A stretch of DNA of 34,319 nt from Bacteroidales bacterium. Its GTDB lineage: Bacteria > Bacteroidota > Bacteroidia > Bacteroidales > UBA932. Under the pieces are notes generated by a model that was not told the DNA's origin, made no database searches, and saw nothing but the letters and a program-made list of their open reading frames with translations. The first letter of the stretch is position 1. The number at the start of each line of letters is the position of its first letter. The stretch spans positions 1 through 34,319 of the forward strand of contig JAFZBQ010000069.1 in the NCBI GenBank assembly GCA_017561665.1, read 5' to 3'. A program made the translations under genes and the position numbers. Positions 10,669 to 21,024 of this stretch are shown here, piece by piece.

Positions 10669-11301
10669 ATGAAAAAACACTATGCCGATATAGTCGGATG
10701 GTTCGAGCAGAATATGCCCGTAGCATTGCCGGAGCTGCACTTTGACAACCCCTGGCAACTGCTGGTGGCGGTTATGCTCTCGGCCCAGTGCACCGACAAG
10801 CGGGTCAACATGGTCACCCCCGCCCTGTTCGAGGCCTTCCCGACGCCTGCGGCAATGGCTGCCTCGTCTTTCGAAGAAATCCTGCCTTTCGTAAAATCGG
10901 TCTCCTACCCCAACAGCAAGGCGCAGCACCTGCTGGATGCGGCCCGTATGATAGTCAATGACTATGGCGGAGAGATTCCTGATGACCGGGACGAACTGCA
11001 AAAACTGCCCGGCGTAGGGCGCAAGACAGCAAACGTGATCACCAGCGTGCTCTGGAACAACCCGGTGATTGCGGTGGACACCCATGTATTCCGGGTATCC
11101 CGCCGCCTGGGCCTTTCCAAGGGGACCACGCCCCTGGCGGTGGAAAAAGACCTTACCGACAACATTCCGGAAGAGAAGCGCCCCATTGCCCACCACTGGC
11201 TCATACTGCACGGCCGCTACGTTTGCAAGGCGATAAAGCCCCTCTGCGGCGAATGCGGGCTGAAACCCTTCTGCGCAGAATACAAGAAGAAGAATGGCTA
11301 A
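10669..11301 (+). CDS. nth: endonuclease III
   Basis: A DNA glycosylase/AP lyase that removes oxidised pyrimidines in base excision repair. The 210-residue length is standard. The helix-hairpin-helix LPGVGRKTANV holds catalytic Lys119, and the catalytic Asp is D137 (AVDTHVFRVSRRLGL). The C-terminal 4Fe-4S loop is intact: C186, C193, C196 and C202 (C-X6-C-X2-C-X5-C). It overlaps xerD by eight bases, so the two are probably translationally coupled. Confidence 0.96.
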   Translation: MKKHYADIVGWFEQNMPVALPELHFDNPWQLLVAVMLSAQCTDKRVNMVTPALFEAFPTPAAMAASSFEEILPFVKSVSYPNSKAQHLLDAARMIVNDYGGEIPDDRDELQKLPGVGRKTANVITSVLWNNPVIAVDTHVFRVSRRLGLSKGTTPLAVEKDLTDNIPEEKRPIAHHWLILHGRYVCKAIKPLCGECGLKPFCAEYKKKNG

Positions 11302-12196
11302 AGATAGTTTTTCCGACACCCTTGCCGACTACCGTTCGTGGCTACGGTTCGAGCGGAGTATGTCGCCCAACACCGTCGAGAGTTACTCGAGGGATGTAAA
11401 GGCGCTGTTCGGCTGGATGAAGGAGAACGATATAGCCAAGCCGGAAGATGCCACCGGCGACGATTTGTGCCGATATGTAGGCAATCTGGCCGACAGGGCA
11501 GTCTCCAAACGCAGCCAGGCGCGGGCCATCAGTTCCATCAAATCTTTGTTCGACTTTCTGGACCGGGAAGGGCGCATCTCAAAGTCGCCCTGCGACGCTC
11601 TGGATTCACCCAAGATGCAGCGCTATTTGCCGGTAGTGCTCAGCGTAGACGAAGTCACCGCTATAATCGATTCTGTGGACCTCTCGAGGCCCGACGGGCA
11701 CCGCAACAAGGCGATGCTGGAGATGCTCTACAGCTGCGGTCTGCGTGTCAGCGAGCTCATCAATCTCAAGATATCCAACCTGTTCTTTGATGAAGGATTC
11801 ATCAGGGTGCTGGGCAAGGGAAGCAAGCAGCGGCTCGTCCCCGTAGGGGAATATGCCGTAAACGCCGTGAACCTCTATCTGGACCAGCGCCGCACGCTGC
11901 CGGTAGCCCGGGGCAAAGAAGATTTCCTGTTCCTGAACCGCCGCGGCAATCCCCTAACCCGCCAGATGGTGTTCAAGATAGTCGCCGACCACGCCGCCAA
12001 AGCGGGTATCGGCAAAGCCATCTCGCCGCACACCTTCCGTCACTCCTTCGCCACCCACCTGGTAGAAAACGGCGCAGACCTGCGAATAGTCCAGCAGATG
12101 CTGGGTCACGAATCAATCCTGACTACAGAAATCTACACCCACATCGACTCCGCCAAGTGGCAGGAATCCATCCTGAAATACCACCCGGAGCGGTAG
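11294..12196 (+). CDS. xerD: site-specific tyrosine recombinase XerD
   Basis: A 300-residue tyrosine recombinase that resolves chromosome dimers at dif with a XerC partner. The N-terminal SAM-like core-binding domain (about 5-95) contains the typical LRFERSMSPNTVESYSRDV region. The catalytic set is complete: R151 (CGLRVSEL), K175 (GKGSKQRLVP), H246 and R249 (HTFRHSFATHL), H272 (LGHESI) and nucleophile Y281 (TEIYTHI). XerD is favoured over an integrase by length, chromosomal housekeeping context and the lack of phage genes; XerC cannot be fully excluded. The stop is one base from the convergent ATPase K gene stop, with no terminator between. Confidence 0.9.
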   Translation: MAKDSFSDTLADYRSWLRFERSMSPNTVESYSRDVKALFGWMKENDIAKPEDATGDDLCRYVGNLADRAVSKRSQARAISSIKSLFDFLDREGRISKSPCDALDSPKMQRYLPVVLSVDEVTAIIDSVDLSRPDGHRNKAMLEMLYSCGLRVSELINLKISNLFFDEGFIRVLGKGSKQRLVPVGEYAVNAVNLYLDQRRTLPVARGKEDFLFLNRRGNPLTRQMVFKIVADHAAKAGIGKAISPHTFRHSFATHLVENGADLRIVQQMLGHESILTTEIYTHIDSAKWQESILKYHPER

Positions 12197-12197
12197 C

Positions 12198-14394
<2,197 letters not shown>

Positions 14395-14398
<4 letters not shown>

Positions 14399-15003
14399 GC
14401 CTGCTCCTGTTCTTCTTCCGCCGCGTGGCGGGTCTTTACTATCTTCTGGGAGGCCTTGGAGATGTTCTCCTCATCCTCCATGAATCTCTTTATCTTGCGC
14501 ATAGCCTCCTGATAGCCGGGGATCTGCACCTTCTCGTACAGGTTCACCTTCTGGGTGGTCTTCTTTCGCTGGTAGTCCAGAATGCGGGCCTTCTCCAACA
14601 GAATCATCGACTCGATGCCTATCTGGGCCAGATTCTTGAGGATTTCCACGCCATCTGTATACCACATCGGCTTGGCAAAGGCGTCGAAAGGCTTCACGCT
14701 GTAGTTTATCTCCTTCAAGTGCGGCGTCTTGACGCCTGCGACCTTGACCACATCCAGTTCGACTCCGTCTATGCTTATCAGGCCGGGCTCGAACTCGTTC
14801 CAGAGGGAGGCCATATAATCGTAGCTGGCAAGGGCTTTCTGATACTCTCCCGAAAGCTCCTCGGCCCGCTCCTTGGCGTGCTTGACCTCTGCGCGCAGGG
14901 CACTTTCCTTGTTCTTCAAGGTAGGCAGCGCGCGGGTACGGATCTTCAGCTGGCGGCCGAGTTCCGTAAGCGACGTCTTGTTATATTGATATTTGATGGC
15001 CAT
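14395..15003 (-). CDS. atpD: V/A-type ATPase subunit D (central rotor shaft)
   Basis: A 202-residue subunit of the central stalk that couples A3B3 catalysis to c-ring rotation. The N-terminal helix IKYQYNKTSLTELGRQLKIR and the C-terminal helix RKTTQKVNLYEKVQIPG are the paired long helices of the D family. The KKTTQKVNL(Y/F)E motif is diagnostic. It sits six bases after subunit B and overlaps subunit I by four bases. Confidence 0.93.
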
Positions 15004-15009
15004 CTGCCG

Positions 15010-16332
15010 TTAATCTTTCCAGTACTTCTGAATCAAAGCCTCCTTGATACCGGTCTCGGTCTTGGAGAAATATTTGCGGAACAGCTCCCATCCGGTGTCC
15101 AGCATCTCGTCTATGGTGAGGTTTACGTCAATTGCCAGCAACCGTACGGAATACTCCTTGGCATATTCCAGGCAGCGCTTGTCATAGTCGCTCAAATCGA
15201 AACCGTTCTCCAACTTGGTCTTTGCGTTGGCGGCATCGGCATACAGTCGCACGGATGTATTCATCACGGCGCTGTGGTCCTCGCGGGTTTTCTTGCCCTG
15301 AACCAGCTGTTTGAGACGTGACAGGCTGCGGAACGGGTCTATGATGACCTTTCCGGTGTCGGTGTCCATACGCAGGAACAGCTGACCTTCAGTGATATAA
15401 CCGGTGTTGTCGGGGATGGCGTGGGTGATGTCACCGTCGTTCAAAGTGGTGACGGCGATAATGGTGATGGAGCCGCCGTCGGGCAGCTGTACCGCCTTCT
15501 CGTATATCTTCGCAAGGTCGGAATAGAGCGAACCGGGCATCGAATCCTTAGATGGAATCTGGTCCATACGGTTGGACACGATGCAGAGGGCGTCGGCATA
15601 CAGCGTCATGTCGGTCAGCAGCACCAGCACCTTCTCGTGCTTGTCTACTGCAAAATATTCGGCTGCGGTGAGCACCATGTCGGGAATCAGCAGACGCTCT
15701 ACCGGCGGCTGGTCGGTGGTGTTCACAAAGCTGATGATTTTGTTCAGCGCGCCGGCCGCCTCGAATGCCTGCTTGAAATACAGGTAGTCGTCGTTGCTAA
15801 GGCCCATGCCGCCAAGGATGATTTTGTCCACGTCGGCACGCAGCGCCACCTGTGCCATCACCTGGTTGTAGGGCTGGTCGGGGTCGGCGAAGAACGGAAT
15901 CTTCTGGCCGGTGACCAGCGTGTTGTTAAGGTCGATGCCGGCGATGCCGGTCGGAATCAACTGCGAAGGCTGCTGCCTTTTGTAAGGATTCACAGAAGGG
16001 CCGCCGATAAAGCGTTTCTCCCCTTCTACCCTTGGGCCGCCGTCTATCGGATTGCCGTAGGCATCAAAGAATCGGCCGGAGAGCTCTTCGCTGACCTTGA
16101 GAGAAGGGGCTTCGCCGAAGAACTTGACCTCCGCATTGGTGGGAATGCCCTCGGTGCCGGCGAAGACCTGCAGGGTGACCTGGTCGCCCTTGATCTTCAC
16201 CACCTGGGCAAGACGCCCCGCCACGCTGGCCAGTTCGTCGTTGCTGATCCCCTCGGCGTGCAGAGAAACCGTCGCCTTGGTGATGGAATCCAGTTGTATA
16301 TATGTCCTTGCAAATGCGTTAGTTGTTGCCAT
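15010..16332 (-). CDS. atpB: V/A-type ATPase subunit B (non-catalytic)
   Basis: The regulatory nucleotide-site subunit alternating with A in the A3B3 head; 440 residues. The N-terminal beta-barrel spans about 1-85. The central domain lacks a working P-loop (KIPFFADPDQPYNQVMAQ replaces GxxGxGKT), as in the B family. IPTGIAGIDLNNTLVTGQKIP, SNRMDQIPSKDSMPGSLYSDLAK and AIPDNTGYITEGQ are family blocks. It overlaps subunit A by 14 bases. Confidence 0.95.
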   Translation of the reverse strand: MATTNAFARTYIQLDSITKATVSLHAEGISNDELASVAGRLAQVVKIKGDQVTLQVFAGTEGIPTNAEVKFFGEAPSLKVSEELSGRFFDAYGNPIDGGPRVEGEKRFIGGPSVNPYKRQQPSQLIPTGIAGIDLNNTLVTGQKIPFFADPDQPYNQVMAQVALRADVDKIILGGMGLSNDDYLYFKQAFEAAGALNKIISFVNTTDQPPVERLLIPDMVLTAAEYFAVDKHEKVLVLLTDMTLYADALCIVSNRMDQIPSKDSMPGSLYSDLAKIYEKAVQLPDGGSITIIAVTTLNDGDITHAIPDNTGYITEGQLFLRMDTDTGKVIIDPFRSLSRLKQLVQGKKTREDHSAVMNTSVRLYADAANAKTKLENGFDLSDYDKRCLEYAKEYSVRLLAIDVNLTIDEMLDTGWELFRKYFSKTETGIKEALIQKYWKD

Positions 16333-18073
16333 TGGAAAGGATATTGTTTAGTTTTTCTGAATAGTTGTAGAACTGCTCGCTCTTCCAGGGAGAGAAGTTC
16401 ATCTGGCGGAAGACATTGATGAGTTCCTTAAAGAAGTGGCCGCACTCCTCGAAAGATTCGAAGTCAAACTTGCGGTCGCACACTTTGAGTACCTCGGTGA
16501 GCATATAATCCTGACGTTCCAGCAGGCACTGGCTGTCCACAGGGTCGAACGCATCCTGCTGCAGAATCACATAATCTATGAGCTCCGACTTCCAGAAGGT
16601 CTCGTGATAGCTCAAAGGAACGCCGTCGTCGCCCAAAATGTTGATCTGCTCCGCCATCTCCTTGCCGCGGCGCAAGATGACCTTGGCACGGAGCACGTCA
16701 GCCACCCAGCCGGGACGGATTTTCTTGTCGAGATACTCTATGATCTCGGGGTATTCCAAATACTTGGAGTAGGAATCCAGCGGGTTCACAGCCGGATAGC
16801 GCTTACTGTCGGCGCGGGCCTGTTCCAGAGCGTAGAAGCAGCGGGCCGCCTTCTTGGTCGACTCGGTCACCGGCTCCTTGAGGTTACCGCCGGCGGGAGA
16901 TACCGTACCGATGAAGGTCACCGAACCCGTTTCGCCATTGTTGAGTTTTACTATGCCGGCGCGGGAGTAGAAGTTGGATATAATGGACGAAAGGTCCACC
17001 GGAAACGCATCGGCGCCGGGGAGCTCTTCCATACGGTTACTCATCTCACGCAGCGCCTGTGCCCAGCGGGAAGTTGAGTCGGCCAGCAGCAGCACTTTCA
17101 GACCCATAGCGCGGTAGTACTCGCAGATGGTCATCGCAGTATAAACCGATGCCTCGCGGGCAGCCACAGGCATGTTGGAGGTGTTGCAAATGATGGTGGT
17201 GCGTTCTATCAGCTTGCGGCCGGTGTTGGGGTCTATCAGTTCGGGGAACTCCTTGAAGATTTCCACCACCTCGTTGGCACGCTCGCCGCAGGCAGCCATA
17301 ACGATGACCTCGGCGTCGCACTGGCGGGCGATTGCGTGCTGGAGCACGGTCTTGCCGCAGCCGAACGGGCCCGGAATGAAGCCTGTACCGCCTTCTGCGA
17401 TGGGATTGTAGGTATCGATGGTGCGCAGGTGGGTCTCCATAATCTTGTATGGACGCGGCTTCTCTTTGTATCCGCCGATAGCCATCTTCACAGGCCATTT
17501 CTGAACCATCGTTACCTTGACATCGTTGCCCTTGGCATCGGTCAGGACAGCGATTGTGTCGTCTATCTTGTACTGACCAGCAGGGACAACGCTCTTGACG
17601 GTGTATATGCCCTTGAAAGAGAACGGAACCATAATTTTATGAGGCAGCCACCCCTCCTTGACCTCGCCCAGCCAAGACGCAGCCTCGACCTTGTCACCGG
17701 GTTTCGCGATGGGGGTAAAGTCCCAGATCTTGTCGTGGTCCAGGGGAGCGGTGTATTCGCCGCGCTTGAGGAACACATCTTCCATTGTGGCCAGGTTATT
17801 CTGCAGGCCGTCATAACTACTGGAAAGCAGGCCAGGGCCCAGAGTGGCCTCCAGCATATGGCCGTCGAACTCCACCTTGTCGCCCTGGCGAAGGCCGCGG
17901 GTGCTCTCGTAAACCTGTGCGAAGGCGTTCTTGCCGTTGACCTTGATGACCTCGGCCATCAGCTTGACGCCGTTCAAATCTATGTAACAGATCTCATTCT
18001 CCGCCACGTGGCCGTCGAACTGGATGGTCACGAGGTTGGAAATAATGCCCGTTACAACGCCGGTTGTCTTCAT
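16319..18073 (-). CDS. atpA: V/A-type ATPase catalytic subunit A
   Basis: The catalytic ATPase subunit, 584 residues. The N-terminal barrel (about 1-70) is followed by the non-homologous bulge region typical of V/A-type A subunits (about 110-200). Walker A GPFGCGKT lies at 235-242, ACGERANEV at 261-269, and the Walker B-like stretch is LLLADSTSRWAQALREMS. The bulge distinguishes it from F-type beta. The start is five bases after the DUF2764 stop. Confidence 0.97.
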   Translation of the reverse strand: MKTTGVVTGIISNLVTIQFDGHVAENEICYIDLNGVKLMAEVIKVNGKNAFAQVYESTRGLRQGDKVEFDGHMLEATLGPGLLSSSYDGLQNNLATMEDVFLKRGEYTAPLDHDKIWDFTPIAKPGDKVEAASWLGEVKEGWLPHKIMVPFSFKGIYTVKSVVPAGQYKIDDTIAVLTDAKGNDVKVTMVQKWPVKMAIGGYKEKPRPYKIMETHLRTIDTYNPIAEGGTGFIPGPFGCGKTVLQHAIARQCDAEVIVMAACGERANEVVEIFKEFPELIDPNTGRKLIERTTIICNTSNMPVAAREASVYTAMTICEYYRAMGLKVLLLADSTSRWAQALREMSNRMEELPGADAFPVDLSSIISNFYSRAGIVKLNNGETGSVTFIGTVSPAGGNLKEPVTESTKKAARCFYALEQARADSKRYPAVNPLDSYSKYLEYPEIIEYLDKKIRPGWVADVLRAKVILRRGKEMAEQINILGDDGVPLSYHETFWKSELIDYVILQQDAFDPVDSQCLLERQDYMLTEVLKVCDRKFDFESFEECGHFFKELINVFRQMNFSPWKSEQFYNYSEKLNNILSNGNN

Positions 18074-18078
18074 ATATA

Positions 18079-18639
18079 TCAGAATTCTATTTTGTTTCTA
18101 TTGTATGTATCGTCTATCTCCTGCACGAAATCGTCGAACAGTTTGCGGCCGGTGATGCGGTCCAGACGGTTCCAGCGGGCAATTATGTGGAATTTGGCCA
18201 GGAAGGCCAGGATGACGTTGATGTTGAAAACGTCCATCACCACCATATCCTCTATCTTGTTCCAGACCACGTTGCAAACCGCCTGCTCGCGCTTGAGGAT
18301 GTCGGGAGTCACGAAAGCCTTGTGCAGCGCCTCCTTCTCTTCGAAATCCTCGCCGCTCTCGCGACGCTCCAGATAGGCCACCTTCTCTGTGCGTAACTGC
18401 CAGTCGAAGGCGAAATACTCGCGGATGAAGCGGTTGCCGCAGCGGCGGCACTGGCGGTAGAAATCTTCGTTAAGATTCTCATCCACAAAGCCCTGTTCCA
18501 GCCACTCCACAAGCCTGCGGTCTTCCTGACTGAGCAAGAAGAAAATGTTCTCGCGGATAAACTGGTAGTCGAAATCGTGCTTTTCGAAATCGAGTACCAG
18601 GTCGGGAAGGCTCGCGATTATATACGGATAGTTATCCAT
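18079..18639 (-). CDS. DUF2764 family V/A-ATPase operon protein, possible subunit C functional counterpart
   Basis: A 186-residue soluble protein beginning MDNYPYIIASLPDL, the hallmark N-terminus of DUF2764. Also notable are FIREYFAFDWQLRTEKVAYLE and the tail LDRITGRKLFDDFVQEI. DUF2764 genes occur between subunits E and A in V-ATPase operons of Chlamydia, Borrelia and Bacteroides, as here. No recognisable subunit C (which links the rotor shaft to the c-ring) is present in the operon. The length and helical content, together with the FxREYFxFDxxLR pattern, make DUF2764 a candidate for that job; this is inference, not shown by the sequence. Confidence 0.88.
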   Translation of the reverse strand: MDNYPYIIASLPDLVLDFEKHDFDYQFIRENIFFLLSQEDRRLVEWLEQGFVDENLNEDFYRQCRRCGNRFIREYFAFDWQLRTEKVAYLERRESGEDFEEKEALHKAFVTPDILKREQAVCNVVWNKIEDMVVMDVFNINVILAFLAKFHIIARWNRLDRITGRKLFDDFVQEIDDTYNRNKIEF

Positions 18640-18653
18640 ACCAGGCCTTGCCG

Positions 18654-19262
18654 TTAACCGAAGAGTATCTTATTGGTTGCGGGACGGAGATATTCGCCAA
18701 GCAGGTCGCGGAAGCTCTCGTCTGTAAAGTCCAGATAGTATCCGCCGTCCTTGGGTGCGATGCGGAAGCCGCCGGCGAAGCTGTCGCTGAAGCCGAAGCT
18801 GAGCGTCTTAGACAGCTCCTTGTCTATATTGCTTGCAAGGAACTCCTGCAGCTTGGCCTTCATATCTTCGGGAAGAATCACCTCCAGGGGAGCTGCAGCG
18901 CCGTCGGCCTTGAATGCGCCGGCCACGGTGGCGATGAGTTTGCCCACGAATGCCTTGTCGGCAAGGGCGTCATCTACCTTGGAACCGATTGCCCGCGCCT
19001 CTACCATCTGGCTTATCTGCTGACGGAGCGCCGCCAGTGTCTGGGTGGAGGCCATCTTGATATCGCCCTCCGTACGGGTCTGGATATCCTCTGCCTGCTT
19101 GACTGCGTTGGAAATAATCTTCGCCGCCTGCACCTTTGCATCCTCCACTATCCTTGCAGCCTCTTCGCGGGCCTTTGCCAGCAAGTCTTCGGCATCTTGT
19201 TTTCCCTTCGCAAGCCCCTCATTATAAAGCTTGTCGGTGAGTTCTTGCAATTTGTTTTGCAT
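18654..19262 (-). CDS. atpE: V/A-type ATPase subunit E (peripheral stalk)
   Basis: A 202-residue peripheral-stalk subunit. The N-terminal two-fifths is a continuous Ala/Lys/Glu-rich coiled coil (about 1-85, for example LLAKAREEAARIVEDAKVQA). The globular C-terminal domain includes GGFRIAPKDGGYYLDFTDE, typical of the E family. It is the first gene of the operon. No separate G/H stalk partner gene is seen, so E may pair with an unrecognised protein or with a product encoded elsewhere. Confidence 0.88.
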   Translation of the reverse strand: MQNKLQELTDKLYNEGLAKGKQDAEDLLAKAREEAARIVEDAKVQAAKIISNAVKQAEDIQTRTEGDIKMASTQTLAALRQQISQMVEARAIGSKVDDALADKAFVGKLIATVAGAFKADGAAAPLEVILPEDMKAKLQEFLASNIDKELSKTLSFGFSDSFAGGFRIAPKDGGYYLDFTDESFRDLLGEYLRPATNKILFG

Positions 19263-19290
19263 ATCTGAAAAATATATTAGAAAAACGGTG

Positions 19291-19321
19291 CAAAGTACGC
19301 ATTTTTTCTTACAATTTCAAC
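19291..19321 (-). promoter_or_regulatory. core promoter of the V/A-ATPase operon
   Basis: On the minus strand GTTG (19321-19318), 20 bases, then TACTTTG (19297-19291), a one-base-shorter version of TAnnTTTG. The predicted start near 19284 leaves about 20 bases of leader. The -33 element abuts the terminator of the upstream SIMPL gene. Confidence 0.5.
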
Positions 19322-19352
19322 AAAAAAGCCGCCCTTTCGGAGCGGCTTTTTA
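19322..19352 (-). terminator. intrinsic terminator after the SIMPL gene
   Basis: AAAAAGCCGC (19323-19332) and GCGGCTTTTT (19342-19351) form a perfect stem with a nine-base loop. Reading minus, the stem is followed by a run of T residues, so it ends the lipoprotein/SIMPL transcript just before the ATPase promoter. The A/T arms are symmetrical, so it may work in both directions. Confidence 0.85.
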
Positions 19353-19369
19353 ATCTAGCGGAAGAACGG

Positions 19370-20074
19370 TTAATTCTTCAGCGAATAATCGACATTGGTA
19401 ACCACGCGGACCCTCTTGATCTGGGGGGTGTTGCTGTCGCGGTCGTCGATTGTGAAATAGCCCTGGGTGGCGTTGTGAATCTTGCCCAGGCGGCTGCCGG
19501 AATCATCGGCAAACTTCTGCGCGGTGGCGCGGGCGTTCTTGGTAGCCTCCTCAATCATCTCGGGCTTGATCTCGTTCAGGCCCTCGAAACTGAAGGTGGG
19601 GCGGCTGTCCCAGTCGCTGGAAAGAGTGATGCCCCTGCGGATAAGTTCGCTCTGGTCGTTCATAAGCGCCAGCACGTTGTCCACCTTGTTGGTACTTACC
19701 GTCGTGGTCGATTTCACCACATAGCGGAAGCGACGGTTGTTGCCGCCATATTCCTGGGTAAATACGTCGGAGATGCTGGGAGTGGAAGTGGATATCTCAG
19801 AATCTTCGATACCACCCTTCTTTACAAACTCCTTGATGGTGGCGTTGTTTGCCTCGAGCTGACGATACAGCTCAGACAGGTCGTCGCCCGCAATGTTGTA
19901 AGAGAGCGGCCAGATAACCTTGTCGGCGGGCACTTCGCGCTCGCAGAGGCCGCGCACGCTTACGCTGCGCTTAGAAGAATTCAACACGCTCACAGCCCTG
20001 GGGATGCTGAGCGCCACAGCAATCAGGCCAACCATAATAGCCAGACCGGCCAGAAAATTACCTTTGTTTTCCAT
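19370..20074 (-). CDS. SIMPL domain (DUF541) membrane-anchored protein
   Basis: A 234-residue protein from MENKGNF. One N-terminal membrane helix (FLAGLAIMVGLIAVALSI) is followed by a periplasmic SIMPL/DUF541 domain opening with RSVSVRGLCEREVPADKVIW. The family is widespread in cell envelopes (BP26/OMP28-like) and can form ring oligomers, but its function is not settled. An upstream ATG at 20098 would add eight polar residues and overlap the preceding lipoprotein gene by 20 bases; the internal start leaves a four-base gap and matches the family N-terminus better. It probably shares a transcript with that lipoprotein. Confidence 0.85.
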   Translation of the reverse strand: MENKGNFLAGLAIMVGLIAVALSIPRAVSVLNSSKRSVSVRGLCEREVPADKVIWPLSYNIAGDDLSELYRQLEANNATIKEFVKKGGIEDSEISTSTPSISDVFTQEYGGNNRRFRYVVKSTTTVSTNKVDNVLALMNDQSELIRRGITLSSDWDSRPTFSFEGLNEIKPEMIEEATKNARATAQKFADDSGSRLGKIHNATQGYFTIDDRDSNTPQIKRVRVVTNVDYSLKN

Positions 20075-20078
20075 ATCG

Positions 20079-20525
20079 TTATTCATTTGTCCATTCATCT
20101 GTTCTTATCATATCCCTGAGCCTGATAATCCTATCGTCCCGATAGCCCATCACGTCGCGCAGGAAATCTATGAACGCCCATTCATCCTGGGTGAAGATAT
20201 CTTTCAGCGCACCAGCATACTCACGGAGTTCATAAACCAGGTTTGCGCTCTCGCGGACACCGGCCTTTACCAGCATTGCGTGGTAGCGGCCCATTGCCCT
20301 CATAGCCATGCGTTTCTGGTTCGTATTATACCTGGTGTAGTTCTGGACATACTGCGACACCAGCCTCTCGTATCTGTCAAGGGAATAGTGCCAGTCCCTG
20401 AGGGAATACCTGTACGAATTCCTCTCCGTACGATTCACAAAATTGTTGAGACGGCACGGCACGCTGCAGGCACTTGTCAGCGCCAGCATCACCACCATCG
20501 CCGCTATGGCAAAAAACTTTTTCAT
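20079..20525 (-). CDS. small putative lipoprotein of unknown function
   Basis: I do not recognise this family. It has 148 residues from MKKFFAIAAMVVMLALTSAC. The signal sequence ends in a loose lipobox (TSAC, Cys20), so it is probably a lipoprotein, though a signal-peptidase-I substrate is possible. The mature part is helical, rich in Tyr and Arg (YRYSLRDWHYSLDRYERLVS) and lacks catalytic motifs. A perfect -7 box lies 29 bases upstream of the ATG. A GTG 24 bases upstream is less likely because the predicted transcription start falls there. SIMPL follows on the same strand. Confidence 0.7.
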   Translation of the reverse strand: MKKFFAIAAMVVMLALTSACSVPCRLNNFVNRTERNSYRYSLRDWHYSLDRYERLVSQYVQNYTRYNTNQKRMAMRAMGRYHAMLVKAGVRESANLVYELREYAGALKDIFTQDEWAFIDFLRDVMGYRDDRIIRLRDMIRTDEWTNE

Positions 20526-20553
20526 AATACAGCCTTTATCTGTTGTCACTATA

Positions 20554-20587
20554 CAAAGATAGCATTTCCGGCAATAACCTTGCCAAA
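20554..20587 (-). promoter_or_regulatory. core promoter of the lipoprotein/SIMPL operon
   Basis: On the minus strand TTTGG (20587-20583), then TATCTTTG (20561-20554), a perfect TAnnTTTG. The spacing is 21-22 bases depending on which T starts the -33 box. The predicted transcription start is near 20547. Confidence 0.55.
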
Positions 20588-20613
20588 AATACTATAGAAT
20601 AACTTTGATTTAT

Positions 20614-20930
20614 GTAGAAGGAATGAGGGGTGCGGGGGATATTGTGCTTTTTAGCTGCGCGTAAGCTTCTGAGCTCCGGTTAGAGGCGGGAGCGAAGCGA
20701 CCGACTCTAATTGAGCTCGTCAACGACGTTACAGGTGCCGGTCTGGCGCCAATCGGCTGCAGCCGATAGCGAAAGCCGAGCAGGGATGGCCTGTGGGACA
20801 GCAAGGCTGTAGCGGCGGGTCTGGGCAGCGCCCAGCAACATATAGGCGTCGCAGCGAAAAGGAGATTGGAAGCGGTTAAACGCGCAGCGTTAAGAAAAGC
20901 ACCATCCCCCGCACCCCTCATTCCTTCTGC
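20614..20930. repeat. non-coding structured element with 25-bp perfect terminal inverted repeats
   Basis: Bases 20616-20640 and 20904-20928 are exact reverse complements (25/25), and one more outer pair matches after a single mismatch. The arms continue inward imperfectly: GTGCTTTT at 20644 against AAAAGCAC, and GCTGCGCG (20654-20661) against CGCGCAGC (20881-20888). The interior holds at least five further stems: GAGCTC..TTAGAG/CTCTAA..GAGCTC (20671-20718), GGTGCC/GGCGCC (20734-20750), a 16-bp palindrome (20752-20767), ACAGC/GCTGT (20798-20810) and CTGGGC/GCCCAG (20821-20835). An outer pair ACAGG/CCTGT (20731/20790) could close a multibranch loop. No convincing protein is encoded. It may be a MITE-like mobile repeat or a structured RNA. 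No flanking target duplication is seen. Together with the two flanking promoters it fills the roughly 500-base gap between the lipoprotein and antitoxin genes. Confidence 0.8.
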
Positions 20931-20959
20931 CAACTGGACACTATTATCCAAGTTCAAAT

Positions 20960-21004
20960 AATGTAGTCAAACTGGTTGCATATTACAATCATATTGACTA
21001 CATT
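20960..21004 (+). promoter_or_regulatory. toxin-antitoxin operator: inverted repeat around the promoter
   Basis: AATGTAGTCAA (20960-20970) and TTGACTACATT (20994-21004) are perfect 11-bp inverted repeats separated by 23 bases. They bracket the -33 box and overlap the -7 box of the antitoxin promoter. A second imperfect palindrome, CCAATTGTG/ACACAATGG (21011-21028), covers the start codon. Autorepression by the ribbon-helix-helix antitoxin is the natural reading (inference). Confidence 0.6.
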
Positions 21005-21006
21005 TG
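20975..21006 (+). promoter_or_regulatory. antitoxin-toxin core promoter
   Basis: GTTG (20975-20978), 20 bases, TACATTTG (20999-21006), a perfect -7 consensus. The predicted start near 21012 rules out the in-frame ATG at 21004 and supports translation from 21025. Confidence 0.65.
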
Positions 21007-21024
21007 CATACCAATTGTGACACA

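Noticed and set aside
10192-11319. A 375-residue minus-strand open frame opposite ftsE and nth
   Set aside because: Both plus-strand genes have complete catalytic motifs. The opposite frame is a shadow of GC-rich codon usage with no recognisable domain.
15010-18073. F-type ATP synthase alpha/beta pair
   Set aside because: The A subunit has the V/A-specific bulge, B lacks a P-loop, and neighbours are V/A-type D, E, I and K rather than F-type gamma, delta, epsilon, a, b and c.
20614-20930. CRISPR array or riboswitch reading of the structured element
   Set aside because: There are no regularly spaced direct repeats, and the element does not lie in the 5' leader of either neighbour in the right position: each flanking gene has its own promoter outside it.
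20610-20957. A 115-residue minus-strand open frame across the inverted-repeat element
   Set aside because: It runs through both terminal repeats and all internal stems, has no domain or signal, and its composition follows the palindromic DNA. It is better explained as chance coding in a structured repeat.
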